From positions 1 to 64,000 of the forward strand of contig JAUIBT010000021.1 in assembly GCA_030428255.1 (NCBI GenBank): a DNA stretch of 64,000 bases. Reading direction: 5' to 3'. Below the pieces are notes generated by a model. It was given only the letters and a program-made list of their open reading frames with translations. It had not been told where the DNA came from and made no database searches. Of the stretch, positions 1 through 7,562 are shown piece after piece (position 1 is the stretch's first letter; each line of letters starts with the position of its first letter). Both the position numbers and the translations under genes were made by a program. Source of the stretch: Alphaproteobacteria bacterium. Its GTDB lineage: Bacteria; Pseudomonadota; Alphaproteobacteria; UBA7985; JAUIBT01.

Positions 1-112
1 CATCGCTCAGCAACCTCACGCCTCGTGAGTTTGCAGCGAACATGACATTGAAAAGCCTGGCTGCATAGGGCTAAATCTCAACAACAGATTCTGCCGAAGA
101 ATGGAGGGAACA
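1..112 (+). mobile_element. Right end of an IS3-family insertion sequence (3' end of transposase orfB plus terminal repeat)
   Basis: Plus frame 3 from base 3 encodes a short peptide ending with a TAG at 66-68. It contains Ser-Leu-x-Asn-Leu-Thr-Pro-Arg-Glu-Phe-Ala, the C-terminal signature of IS3-family OrfB integrases (usually 'SLGxxTPxEFA'). About 44 bp of non-coding sequence follow. They end at ...GGAGGGAACA near base 112, which fits the 5'-TG...CA-3' ends of IS3 elements (reversed: TGTTCCCTCC). Beyond it the sensor-kinase reading frame begins on the minus strand. The rest of the element lies outside the window, so the left repeat and target duplication cannot be checked. The exact boundary is inferred. 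Confidence 0.72.
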
Positions 113-524
113 TGGGGCTCAGGTCACCGCTGGGGGTGTTTTCCACCCGAATGACCTCTTTCCCCACAGGGTTCAGATAGCGTACCTGGGAATAGTGGGG
201 ATTGCCTTGCAGAAGCAGTGCGAATTCGCGCTCTATGTTCAGCGTGTTTTCGCTGCTTGGCTCGTTGAGATAGTCGCGCATGTTGGCGGACAACGACAGC
301 CGTGCAATATCCTTCGTGGCGAGCTGCAACGCGTTGATTATCCAGGCTTTGTCGTTTGACAAGTGGATTTGCTCGCGCTCTATAATGCGTTCAACCCGCT
401 GCGTTTCAATCACATGAAAGGCAGTGTAGCCAAGGATGGTGATACAGGTGACCAGCAAGCCGAAGGTCGCAAGAAAGACGCCTAGGTGCGCCTGGTGCCA
501 GGATGAGCGAGCGGTCAAGGGCAT
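78..524 (-). pseudogene. N-terminal fragment of a membrane sensor protein (Cache-like sensor of a kinase or cyclase), cut by an IS
   Basis: A 148-residue open frame with one clear transmembrane helix (about residues 14-36) followed by an extracytoplasmic helical region. The motif Y-x-Q-V-R-Y-L-x-x-x-G-x-E-V-I-R-V at about 111-127 is typical of dCache-type sensors in histidine kinases and diguanylate cyclases. The native frame appears to end at about base 113. The last dozen codons are read from the IS end and stop there, so no output domain remains. It starts 4 bp after the stop of the REC-GGDEF gene, so it was probably the cognate sensor in a coupled operon. The output half may persist beyond the element outside the window. 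Confidence 0.7.
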
Positions 525-528
525 ATCT

Positions 529-1476
529 CTAAGCGGCGCTTGTGCGCACGCCTTCCATTAGGCCAAGCGGAAACGAAAAGGAAGCCTGACAGGATACGCG
601 ATTGCGGCCTTTGGCCTTCGCTTGATAAAGCGCGCGATCGGCGCGCTCCAGCAATCGCTCGACGTTGCTTTCTCCGCTTGGGATCATGCTTGAAACGCCA
701 AGGCTGACTGTAACAACCTGGTCTGTACTGGACGCCATATGCGGCAGGGCCAGCCGCTCGACCGCGGCACGCATGCGCTCGGCCACAACTTCAGCGTTGG
801 CAAGGCTGGTGTTGGGCAGCAAGCAAGCGAATTCTTCGCCACCCAAACGGGCCACCATGTCACCTGCGCGGTGGACGGTATACCTCAGGGCGTGCGCGAC
901 AGCCCTAAGGCAGGCGTCACCCTGCTGGTGACCATAGGTGTCGTTGTAGGCCTTGAAATGGTCAACATCAACCATGACCAAGGACAAAGGCTGCTTATCG
1001 CGCCGACAAATGCGCCATGCCATGTCCGCGCTTTCCAGAAAGACACGTCGATTTACGAGCCCGGTCAGGTGGTCCAAACGTGCCAGCCGATGCAATTCTT
1101 CAGACTGTTGTTTCATCCTTATTTGGGTGGTCACGCGAGCGCGTAGCACGCAGGGATTGAAGGGCTTGCCCACAAAATCGCGCGCGCCTGCGCCCAGGCA
1201 TTTCGCTTCGTCCTCTTGCCCGTGAAGCGCCGTGAGAAAGATAACTGGTATGTCGCTCAGGGCGCTGTGAGCCTGCAAGCGCCGAAGCGTTTCATAGCCA
1301 TCGACCTCAGGCATCATGATGTCGAGCAATATCAAATCGGGCTTGATTTCCAGTGCCAGCGCGAGGCCATCTTTGGCGTTGGTTGCGACGCGCAGATCGA
1401 ATTCTGAGCCGAGGGCGCGTCCGAGCGCTTGGAGAATTTCGGGGCTGTCGTCAATGGCTAGAACAACTGGCGGCAT
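529..1476 (-). CDS. Response regulator with diguanylate cyclase output (REC-GGDEF)
   Basis: 315 residues. The receiver domain spans about 4-120, with the acidic pair D9-D10, phospho-acceptor D52 in LLDIMMP, T82 and K104. The GGDEF domain spans about 130-300 with active site GGEEF at 212-216 and an RxxD inhibitory site at 203-206, exactly five residues upstream. The cyclase therefore looks catalytically intact and product-inhibited. By family it would make cyclic di-GMP from two GTP when phosphorylated. It is the third gene of a minus-strand set after a BcsA-like synthase and an HD-GYP protein, and its presumed sensor directly follows but is disrupted. A perfect inverted repeat lies upstream. 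Confidence 0.93.
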   Translation of the reverse strand: MPPVVLAIDDSPEILQALGRALGSEFDLRVATNAKDGLALALEIKPDLILLDIMMPEVDGYETLRRLQAHSALSDIPVIFLTALHGQEDEAKCLGAGARDFVGKPFNPCVLRARVTTQIRMKQQSEELHRLARLDHLTGLVNRRVFLESADMAWRICRRDKQPLSLVMVDVDHFKAYNDTYGHQQGDACLRAVAHALRYTVHRAGDMVARLGGEEFACLLPNTSLANAEVVAERMRAAVERLALPHMASSTDQVVTVSLGVSSMIPSGESNVERLLERADRALYQAKAKGRNRVSCQASFSFPLGLMEGVRTSAA

Positions 1477-1507
1477 AGCAAAAGCTTCTTTTCTTGTTGT
1501 TGCCTAG

Positions 1508-1535
1508 GCTTGGTTATCCATATAAGTAACCAAGC
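1508..1535. promoter_or_regulatory. Perfect 9-bp inverted repeat upstream of the REC-GGDEF gene
   Basis: GCTTGGTTA at 1508-1516 and its exact complement TAACCAAGC at 1527-1535 flank an AT-rich 10-bp spacer containing TATAAG. No T-run follows on either strand, so it does not look like an intrinsic terminator. It sits about 30 bp ahead of the start codon at 1476, between the HD-GYP gene and the cyclase gene. It could be an operator or an mRNA hairpin controlling the cyclase separately from the genes upstream. No binding protein can be assigned. Confidence 0.5.
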
Positions 1536-1574
1536 GGTGGTGATTGCCAGTTGTGTGTTTATTGTCTGGTCAAT

Positions 1575-2270
1575 CTATTTGAACAGTCTAGCAAATTTGT
1601 TGTGACTGGCTTGGATGCTATGGGATATGCCGGTAAATATTTCGTATAGCTCGGGATCAAAAGTTGTAGGCGCCATTTCGCTCATAGTCTCAAGCGCTTG
1701 TTCGTGGGAAAACGGGAGCTTGTAGACCCGCGCAGAGCAGAGTGAATCATACACGTCGATGAGAGTGGCAATGCGCCCGATCACTGGAATGGCATTACCC
1801 TTAACGCCATGAGGGTAGCCCTGGCCACGCCAGCGTTCATGGTGGTACAGGGCGACATCAATCGCCAAGCTCAAGACCGGATCACTGTCTAGCTGATTGT
1901 CGATTTGTATGTTTCGCAAAGTCCGAGCCCCTGCCACGCAATGGGTTTGCATGATCTTTGTTTCTTCAGAGCTAAGCGGGCCGGGCTTGCGCAAAATGGC
2001 GTCCGGTATGGCGATCTTGCCCAAATCATGCAAACGAATGGCTTGGCAGACATGCCCGGGCTCGTAGAGCTTGGCTGCCGGGTGGCTTTCGCGTTCAAGC
2101 GCCTCCATCAATATCCAAACGTGCTGGGCGCAGCGGTTTGAGTGCTCGGCCAACCCCGGATCTTTTAGGGAAAGCGTCGCGACCAGGGCGTTGTAGAGCG
2201 CCGGGTTGGGGCCGGGACAAATCTGCGCTTGCTTGGTCGTCGGTTGCGGGGGATTGACGAACTTGACCAT
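1575..2270 (-). CDS. HD-GYP-type phosphodiesterase
   Basis: 231 residues from the ATG at 2270, which has GGAG 8 nt upstream; an in-frame GTG at 2300 is also possible. The HD-GYP core has H-D-L-G-K-I at about 81-86, a conserved downstream His at about 110, H-H-E at 143-145 and G-Q-G-Y-P at 149-153, with D-x-Y-D further on. Family knowledge: HD-GYP proteins hydrolyse cyclic di-GMP to pGpG or GMP using a bimetal centre. The GQGYP form keeps the Gly-Tyr-Pro but has Gln where Thr is common. No receiver or other sensory domain is attached. It overlaps the bcsA-like 3' end out of frame by about 176 bp and lies upstream of the cyclase gene. Confidence 0.85.
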   Translation of the reverse strand: MVKFVNPPQPTTKQAQICPGPNPALYNALVATLSLKDPGLAEHSNRCAQHVWILMEALERESHPAAKLYEPGHVCQAIRLHDLGKIAIPDAILRKPGPLSSEETKIMQTHCVAGARTLRNIQIDNQLDSDPVLSLAIDVALYHHERWRGQGYPHGVKGNAIPVIGRIATLIDVYDSLCSARVYKLPFSHEQALETMSEMAPTTFDPELYEIFTGISHSIQASHNKFARLFK

Positions 2271-4305
2271 CACTAGGTCTCCAAAGTTTCTTGCGAACAC
2301 TAGTATTTTTTAGCACCTCGGGAATGAAACGCCCGGAGTAGAGTAGCCGTACCAGGTCATCGGACTCATTCTGCGAGTGGCCTTTAAACCTGAGGCGGGT
2401 TTGGCAAGCGTGCCCTTGCACCATATTGCCAACGTCAAGGACACGCGCCTTTAAACGCAAATCAGCCAAGACAAGCACAAGGCTTTCGACCTCTTGCAAG
2501 CAAAAGGGAAGGGCGATGCGCGCTCCTCCCTCCGACAGATCAGTGACTTGCCCTTTGATTGTCGATTGCCCGGGTAGACCTTCAAGCCAGCACTCCATAG
2601 GGTCTGCGGGCACCAGACGATCTTTTTTTCGCAAGGGCGCGCGGTCAAAAAACATCACTGCCGCCGTTAGCGTCAGAGTGAGATTCCAGATAAGCCACAG
2701 GGCTGATACAAGATGGTAGTCACTCCAGTTAGCCCCCAAGGCGTAGCGAAACGCCGCGTTTGCTAGGGCAAGGGTCAAGAAGGCGTTGATCGCGATTAGG
2801 ATGGCAAAGGCAACGCTGGTTGCAGCTTTGTCGCGTGTCTTAGGAGTTACTTTGAAAACCGGCCGCCCTTGGCTCAACAGCTTGGCGAGGATCATGCTGC
2901 CTAGCACGATGGCGACGCCCGCATCGCGTGCCATCTTTACAAAAATCGATGCAACACCAGCGCGCGCGGTACGGATTTCCTTTTCAGAGATGACCAAAAT
3001 GAAGGGGGCAACGTAGACCAGGTATTCTAGAACAGAAGACACCTTGAGCGGCCAGACATTGAACAAAAAGACAAAGGCGGGAGCCAGCAGCGTAATCATG
3101 CGCGCGGGCAGGCTGATGACGCGCCACTCGACAAGCAAGACGCGGCTGGCAAAGGATAGGCGCCCGCGCCGCTTGAGCGACAAGCGCCAGGCCTTGATGT
3201 TGCCCAGAGCCCAACGGACGCGTTGAGCAAAGAATCCTTGGGTGGAATCGGCAGCCAGACCGACAGCCACGCCTTCGAACAGATAGCGAGTGATGTAGCC
3301 CTTTTCCAAGAACCGCAGCGACATGTCGAAATCTTCAGTGATGGTGTCGGCTGGAAACGTGCCGCCGATCTCGTTCAAAGCGCTGCGGCGAACCACGGAA
3401 CAACTGCCGCAGGAGGTGGCAAGGTCCAAGCTGTCGCGATAGGGCAGGACCTCAGAGTACCAGAACCACTGTTCATCCTCGATTTTACCATAGGTCTTGC
3501 TGTTAATCTGAGAGGCGTCGGGGTTGTAGAAGACCTGGGGGAACTGCACGCAGCCGACTTTCGGGTCTGCGAAGGCAGGCATGGCCGAGACCAGGAAGTT
3601 GTCGAGCGCCAAGAAGTCAGCATCTAAAATGGCGACGAACTCGCCGGTCAAAAACGGCAGGGCGGCGTTCATATTGCCAGCTTTTGCCCCTTCATTGTCG
3701 TCACGCCGGAAATAGCGGGCACCCAGCTCTTGGCAAAGGTCACGCAGCCAGGCCCGATCACCGTCGTCTAAGACATTAACAGTCTTGTTATCATAAACGA
3801 CCTCGAGTGCTCGCAGGATGGTTTTGCGCAACAGCTCGCCGTCTTCATTGTAGGTGGGAATCAAGATATCGACTTGAGGAACGCGTGCGGTAGGTGCAGT
3901 CGAGACGCTGGGATGCTCCCAGTTGGGTGCCATCGTTGCCCAGGATAAGCGGCGTTTGCGTCGGGTCTTGATCAGCTCAAAAGCGTCGTTTTGCACGATG
4001 TCCATGATGCTGATGATCTCGGCGACCAAGTAACACCACATAAGAACAGCGATGATCGAGCTTTCATGGACAAACGGCAGTATTGTATGGTTTACTCGCC
4101 AAATGAAATAGGAAATAATGACCGCAGTAATCGCAATAATTTTCGGCTTGGATACATTGCTGATAATAAAAATCAACGCGATAGCGAAAATAACCACATG
4201 GACTTGTTGGGCAAGTGTAAGCTGGTCCGAAAGGGACAAGAGCTTGTTTGCAAGAATTTCCCAATTGGCAGGGATCCAATTTTCCATTGACGGTGGCGTT
4301 TTCAA
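2095..4305 (-). CDS. bcsA: BcsA-like processive family-2 glycosyltransferase with PilZ domain
   Basis: 736 residues. Transmembrane helices cluster near the N terminus (about 35-105). The GT2 domain follows with D-D-G at 180-182, D-A-D at 228-230, T-E-D at 323-325 and Q-R-V-R-W at 361-365, the set of a processive beta-glycan synthase. More membrane helices and an F-K-V-T-P-K gating-loop motif at 484-489 come next. A PilZ domain is marked by R-A-P-L-R at 555-559 and D-L-S-E-G-G at 589-594, the cyclic-di-GMP-binding residues. No bcsB, bcsC or bcsZ is nearby, so the product may be cellulose or another beta-glucan. The last ~58 residues are out-of-frame with the HD-GYP gene and are probably a non-conserved tail. 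Confidence 0.9.
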   Translation of the reverse strand: MKTPPSMENWIPANWEILANKLLSLSDQLTLAQQVHVVIFAIALIFIISNVSKPKIIAITAVIISYFIWRVNHTILPFVHESSIIAVLMWCYLVAEIISIMDIVQNDAFELIKTRRKRRLSWATMAPNWEHPSVSTAPTARVPQVDILIPTYNEDGELLRKTILRALEVVYDNKTVNVLDDGDRAWLRDLCQELGARYFRRDDNEGAKAGNMNAALPFLTGEFVAILDADFLALDNFLVSAMPAFADPKVGCVQFPQVFYNPDASQINSKTYGKIEDEQWFWYSEVLPYRDSLDLATSCGSCSVVRRSALNEIGGTFPADTITEDFDMSLRFLEKGYITRYLFEGVAVGLAADSTQGFFAQRVRWALGNIKAWRLSLKRRGRLSFASRVLLVEWRVISLPARMITLLAPAFVFLFNVWPLKVSSVLEYLVYVAPFILVISEKEIRTARAGVASIFVKMARDAGVAIVLGSMILAKLLSQGRPVFKVTPKTRDKAATSVAFAILIAINAFLTLALANAAFRYALGANWSDYHLVSALWLIWNLTLTLTAAVMFFDRAPLRKKDRLVPADPMECWLEGLPGQSTIKGQVTDLSEGGARIALPFCLQEVESLVLVLADLRLKARVLDVGNMVQGHACQTRLRFKGHSQNESDDLVRLLYSGRFIPEVLKNTSVRKKLWRPSDGQVRQSPATDDQASADLSRPQPGALQRPGRDAFPKRSGVGRALKPLRPARLDIDGGA

Positions 4306-4508
4306 GGTATGCCGCCGGGCTGAAGTGACGAGTGGTTTGTGGCCTGGCGTCGGTCATGTTAGGTGCAGCTAGGGCTGCCGATTTGCTCTAGTCTAGGTGT
4401 AAATCTATCGGTTTTCTATGATGCAGAGGGATAAAGACCTCTCCAAAGGGATGGGTGGAGATCCCAAGGTACACGACTGGTTACTCCAAGGGCGGCCCCA
4501 AGATCGCT

Positions 4509-5324
4509 TTATTTAAGGCGGCGCAACTGATCTATGACGGGCTCTAAGCCAGCGCGAAAGCTCTTGTATGCAGACTGCGCAGGCTCCAAGGCCTCAAGCT
4601 GAGCGATCACGGCTTGGCAGACGGCGGGCTGCTCCTGCAAGACCGATAGGGGATCAAGGGCAATGTGGATGGTGAAGACCACTGCGCGACTGCCCGCCAA
4701 CTTGGTCAAGGTCTGCCGCTCAACCCGGATCAATCGCGGAGCCTCGCTGTCGGGCCCCGACAAGGGCGCGCCGCTGGGGCGGTACAACACCGCCTGGCTG
4801 TCTAGCGACCAGTTATAGCGGACCATTGGCCGGTCGGGCTGCATCTTGTCGAACATGCGCGCCATGAGTCGCGCGTTGCGTGCGCCGGGACCGAAGCCGG
4901 GGACGGGGGCATGAATGGCGTCCAAACGCTTGCCTGACTTCTCGCGCAGCCGCCACTTAGACGGAAAGCTTAAGGAGCCCGCCGTCAGGTGCCAAGCGCC
5001 CGGCGCTTGCTGCTGCATGATCAGCAGGTCTTCTTGTAGTTGCCTTGCGGCGCGCCAAAGCGGATGCGCTGGCTCCTCGTCGCTTGCGGGCTGAATATAC
5101 CCCCGAGCGATCAACAGGGCCTCGAGCTCCAGGCAGGCTGGCAGGCTTTCAGGGTAAGCGAAAAACACGTCCTCGGGCTGAGCGGCGAACAGGCGGCGCT
5201 TTTCGGCGATCTGCGCGTCGTAGGTCTCGTCGCGCAACACCCAAGCGCTGGGGTCCAAAGGCTCTAAGGCAAAGCTGAAGGGTTTTGCCTTGCCGCCGTA
5301 GGCGGGCGAGGGCGCGTCCTTCAT
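4509..5324 (-). CDS. DUF3445 family protein (heme-dependent oxidative N-demethylase-like)
   Basis: 271 residues from the ATG at 5324; a GTG at 5342 would overlap the upstream gene. The centre carries the family pattern L-Q-E-D-L at about 96-100, A-G-S-L-S-F-P-S-K-W-R and I-H-A-P-V-P. Further on come a R-x-N-W-S-L block and an R-V-E-R-Q-T-L-x-K-L block. These match the DUF3445 family, known from work on a heme-dependent oxidative N-demethylase subunit. No signal peptide is seen, so it is probably cytoplasmic. It is the last gene of a four-gene minus-strand run with a nucleosidase, apt and an EamA exporter. The substrate in this organism is unknown. Confidence 0.75.
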   Translation of the reverse strand: MKDAPSPAYGGKAKPFSFALEPLDPSAWVLRDETYDAQIAEKRRLFAAQPEDVFFAYPESLPACLELEALLIARGYIQPASDEEPAHPLWRAARQLQEDLLIMQQQAPGAWHLTAGSLSFPSKWRLREKSGKRLDAIHAPVPGFGPGARNARLMARMFDKMQPDRPMVRYNWSLDSQAVLYRPSGAPLSGPDSEAPRLIRVERQTLTKLAGSRAVVFTIHIALDPLSVLQEQPAVCQAVIAQLEALEPAQSAYKSFRAGLEPVIDQLRRLK

Positions 5325-5325
5325 G

Positions 5326-6288
5326 TTACTTCGCTTGCTCACGGGCTTGAGCGCGCTGAACCATCAGTATGCCCGCTGCTGCAATGAGCGCGGCGCCGGT
5401 GTAGGCGGCCAAACTGGGCCACTCGCCCAATATCACGATGCCGAAAAAGATTCCCGCGCCCAGTGCTGCGAATTCGAACGGGGCCATGGCGGAAGCCTCC
5501 ACGTTGCGATAGGCGTTGGGGCCGGCCAAGGACAAAGCCAGCATGGCCAAGGTACAGATCGCAAGGATGCCGACTTGCTGCCAAGTCAGCCAAGTCCAGC
5601 CCCGGACCAGAAAGTCCAGCATGCCCTCACCCGTTGGGAAAAGATCCGGGCGTAAGCTGGTGATCGCAAGCCAGCCTCCCGCCAAAACGACGTAGGCCAA
5701 GGTTTGAATGGTGGACATAGCCAAGGTTGTGCCGCGGCTGCGGATGCCGCGGGTAAGTAACTGAAAGCTGGCATAACACAGGGCGGAGGCCAAACCGAGC
5801 AAGGTGCCCCCAAGGCTCAAGGCCAGCTCAAAGCTGGGCAAGATCAACCAGGTGCCAACCAGCCCCATAACCAGCGCGATTAGGCGGAAGGCGGTCAGAC
5901 GCTCGCCAAACAGCAGCACTGAGCCTAGAGTAATAAAAATGGGCGCGGTGAAGAACAGGGCCATAGCGTTAGCCATGGGCATGATGATCAGCGAGGTGAA
6001 ATAGAGGCTCATGGCTGTGGTCAGCGCAAAGCCGCGTAAACTCAAAAAGAGCCAGCCTTGGCGGTCCAGTGCGGCCAGGTCGCGGCGCGTCTGAGGTAGG
6101 CTCAAGAAGACCGCAGAGGCCACCACCGAGCGCAACAGCATGAATTGCGCCAAGCCCACAGACGGGGAAATCAGCTTGATGAGAGCGTCATTGAGGGCAA
6201 TGGCCATCATGGCTACAGCAAAGAGCGTAACCGCAGTCGTTTGATGTTCGTACCAGCGCATGGAAGCCCCCAGAGCAAGCCCTTTCAT
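5326..6288 (-). CDS. EamA/DMT-family transporter
   Basis: 320 residues, almost entirely hydrophobic, with about ten transmembrane helices arranged as two EamA repeats of five. The first repeat contains F-F-T-A-P-I-F-I-T-L-G and the second E-F-A-A-L-G-A-G-I-F-F-G, which are typical of RhaT/YdcZ-like drug/metabolite exporters. An alternative start (Met 10, at 6261) would give a more usual short N terminus. It sits 27 bp after apt and abuts the DUF3445 gene. It is therefore likely co-transcribed and may export a metabolite of that operon, but the substrate cannot be read from sequence. Confidence 0.88.
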   Translation of the reverse strand: MKGLALGASMRWYEHQTTAVTLFAVAMMAIALNDALIKLISPSVGLAQFMLLRSVVASAVFLSLPQTRRDLAALDRQGWLFLSLRGFALTTAMSLYFTSLIIMPMANAMALFFTAPIFITLGSVLLFGERLTAFRLIALVMGLVGTWLILPSFELALSLGGTLLGLASALCYASFQLLTRGIRSRGTTLAMSTIQTLAYVVLAGGWLAITSLRPDLFPTGEGMLDFLVRGWTWLTWQQVGILAICTLAMLALSLAGPNAYRNVEASAMAPFEFAALGAGIFFGIVILGEWPSLAAYTGAALIAAAGILMVQRAQAREQAK

Positions 6289-6315
6289 GCCACCGTCACT
6301 CGCGATGGCTCGCGT

Positions 6316-6816
6316 TTAGAGATCCAAAATCCAATCGTGGGCAGCCCCGTCGGGCAGGACTGGATTTAGGAAACTTAGGCGCAGGGCAGAAATTGAGGAC
6401 ATGGGCTCATAGCCCGCTTTGCGAGTCAAGTCGAATGCAGCGCACATGGTGCCACCGGTGGCCAGTACATCATCAACAATCAGCAAACGCCCCGTGCCAG
6501 CCTTGGCCTCAAGCGTGGCCTCGCCGTATTCCAGCTTGTAGGAGGCGCGCACGGTTGGCGGCGGCAGCTTACCAACCTTGCGCAGCATCACGAATCCCTT
6601 GGAGTGCTTATAGGCTAGGGCCGATGCAAAGGGGAAGCCGCGGGCCTCGATCCCCGCTACCGCGTCGATCTGGGACCAGTCGCCCACCATGTCCGACATG
6701 GCGTCGATGAACTGGGGGAAGGCTTGCAACAGCAGGGGCGAGATATCCTTGAAGGTCACGCCCGGCTGAGGAAAATCGGGGATCGAGGTCAAAAGGTCGG
6801 AGAAATCGTGGCTCAT
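6316..6816 (-). CDS. apt: Adenine phosphoribosyltransferase
   Basis: 166 residues, near the usual length of about 170-180. The N terminus has I-P-D-F-P-x-P-G-V-x-F-K-D-I-x-P-L and the middle has G-I-E-A-R-G-F, both signature blocks of bacterial Apt. The PRPP-binding loop is L-L-I-V-D-D-V-L-A-T-G-G-T at about 111-123. The enzyme makes AMP from adenine and PRPP in the cytoplasm. Its start overlaps the stop of the upstream nucleosidase by 4 bp (ATGA). The two steps of adenine release and salvage are thus translationally coupled. Confidence 0.95.
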   Translation of the reverse strand: MSHDFSDLLTSIPDFPQPGVTFKDISPLLLQAFPQFIDAMSDMVGDWSQIDAVAGIEARGFPFASALAYKHSKGFVMLRKVGKLPPPTVRASYKLEYGEATLEAKAGTGRLLIVDDVLATGGTMCAAFDLTRKAGYEPMSSISALRLSFLNPVLPDGAAHDWILDL

Positions 6817-7406
6817 GTGTCCAGGTCCTTGAGCAGTTGGGTCAGGCCAGCCTTGCAGGCGGCCACGTTGGTTTGCCAGGTGTCGGCGGCCTCGCCGTCG
6901 GCGTTGTCGGTCACGTACTTCAATGCTGCAAAGGGCAAATTATAGGCGCGACACACATGGGCCAGCGCATAAGCCTCCATGTCGAACAGGCAAGGGGTGT
7001 CTATCGGTGGCTTGGTGACGAAGTGATCGGCTGTGCGGCAGGCCAGCGGCGCAGGTAAGCGGTCAGCAATCGTCGTTCGGGCCAGGTCAAAGCTGGGCAG
7101 CAGCGGGCTGGGCTCGTCTTCAAAGGGCGTTTGGCCGATAGCAAAACCCAGCGCGCTGACGTCCATGTCGGCTTGCAAGAAGCTGGCCACCGGCAGAATT
7201 TGGTGCAGCGGGACTTGGTGGCCACCGCAGGAGCCAACATTGAGCACGTAGGGCGGCATAGCGTCTTGCGCACGGCATTGCTCCAGCTTGGCGGTCAGGG
7301 CGCGGGTCGCGTTGACCTTGCCAACGCCGGTGATCAGGGTTTGGAACTTCGGATTGATCACATCCGCTTCGTCTTCCAGCGCGATAACAATCAAAGGGCG
7401 GGGCAT
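6813..7406 (-). CDS. Nucleosidase of the MTA/SAH (PNP_UDP_1) superfamily
   Basis: 197 residues, a little short for the family (about 230). T-G-V-G-K-V-N-A at 26-33 and N-V-G-S-C-G-G at 56-62 form the purine-nucleoside phosphorylase-like fold signature. F-D-M-E-A-Y-A near residue 141 carries the ribose-binding Met-Glu pair, and V-T-D-N-A-D supplies the catalytic Asp region. Family members cleave the glycosidic bond of methylthioadenosine, S-adenosylhomocysteine or related nucleosides. Coupling to apt by a 4-bp overlap favours an adenine-releasing substrate. I cannot separate MTA/SAH from futalosine-type or other substrates by eye. Confidence 0.82.
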   Translation of the reverse strand: MPRPLIVIALEDEADVINPKFQTLITGVGKVNATRALTAKLEQCRAQDAMPPYVLNVGSCGGHQVPLHQILPVASFLQADMDVSALGFAIGQTPFEDEPSPLLPSFDLARTTIADRLPAPLACRTADHFVTKPPIDTPCLFDMEAYALAHVCRAYNLPFAALKYVTDNADGEAADTWQTNVAACKAGLTQLLKDLDT

Positions 7407-7523
7407 AGGCTCATGTCTGTGTGGCTGGGAGTTGAGCCTCAGTTATAGGCCATGTACCGCGCTTGCCAAGCGGGTTGAACGTGCGTTGGGAAAACAACAG
7501 CGCCGGATTGGCCGTTGGCCAAG

Positions 7524-7558
7524 AAAAAAGGCCGCTCCGATTTAGGGATGCGGCCTTT
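7524..7558 (-). terminator. Intrinsic terminator downstream of the flavoprotein gene
   Basis: A perfect 9-bp stem (7527-7535 with 7550-7558, AAAGGCCGC/GCGGCCTTT) has a 14-nt loop. Read on the minus strand it ends in a run of six T. It lies 5 bp past the stop of the gene at 7563. Confidence 0.85.
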
Positions 7559-7562
7559 GCGG

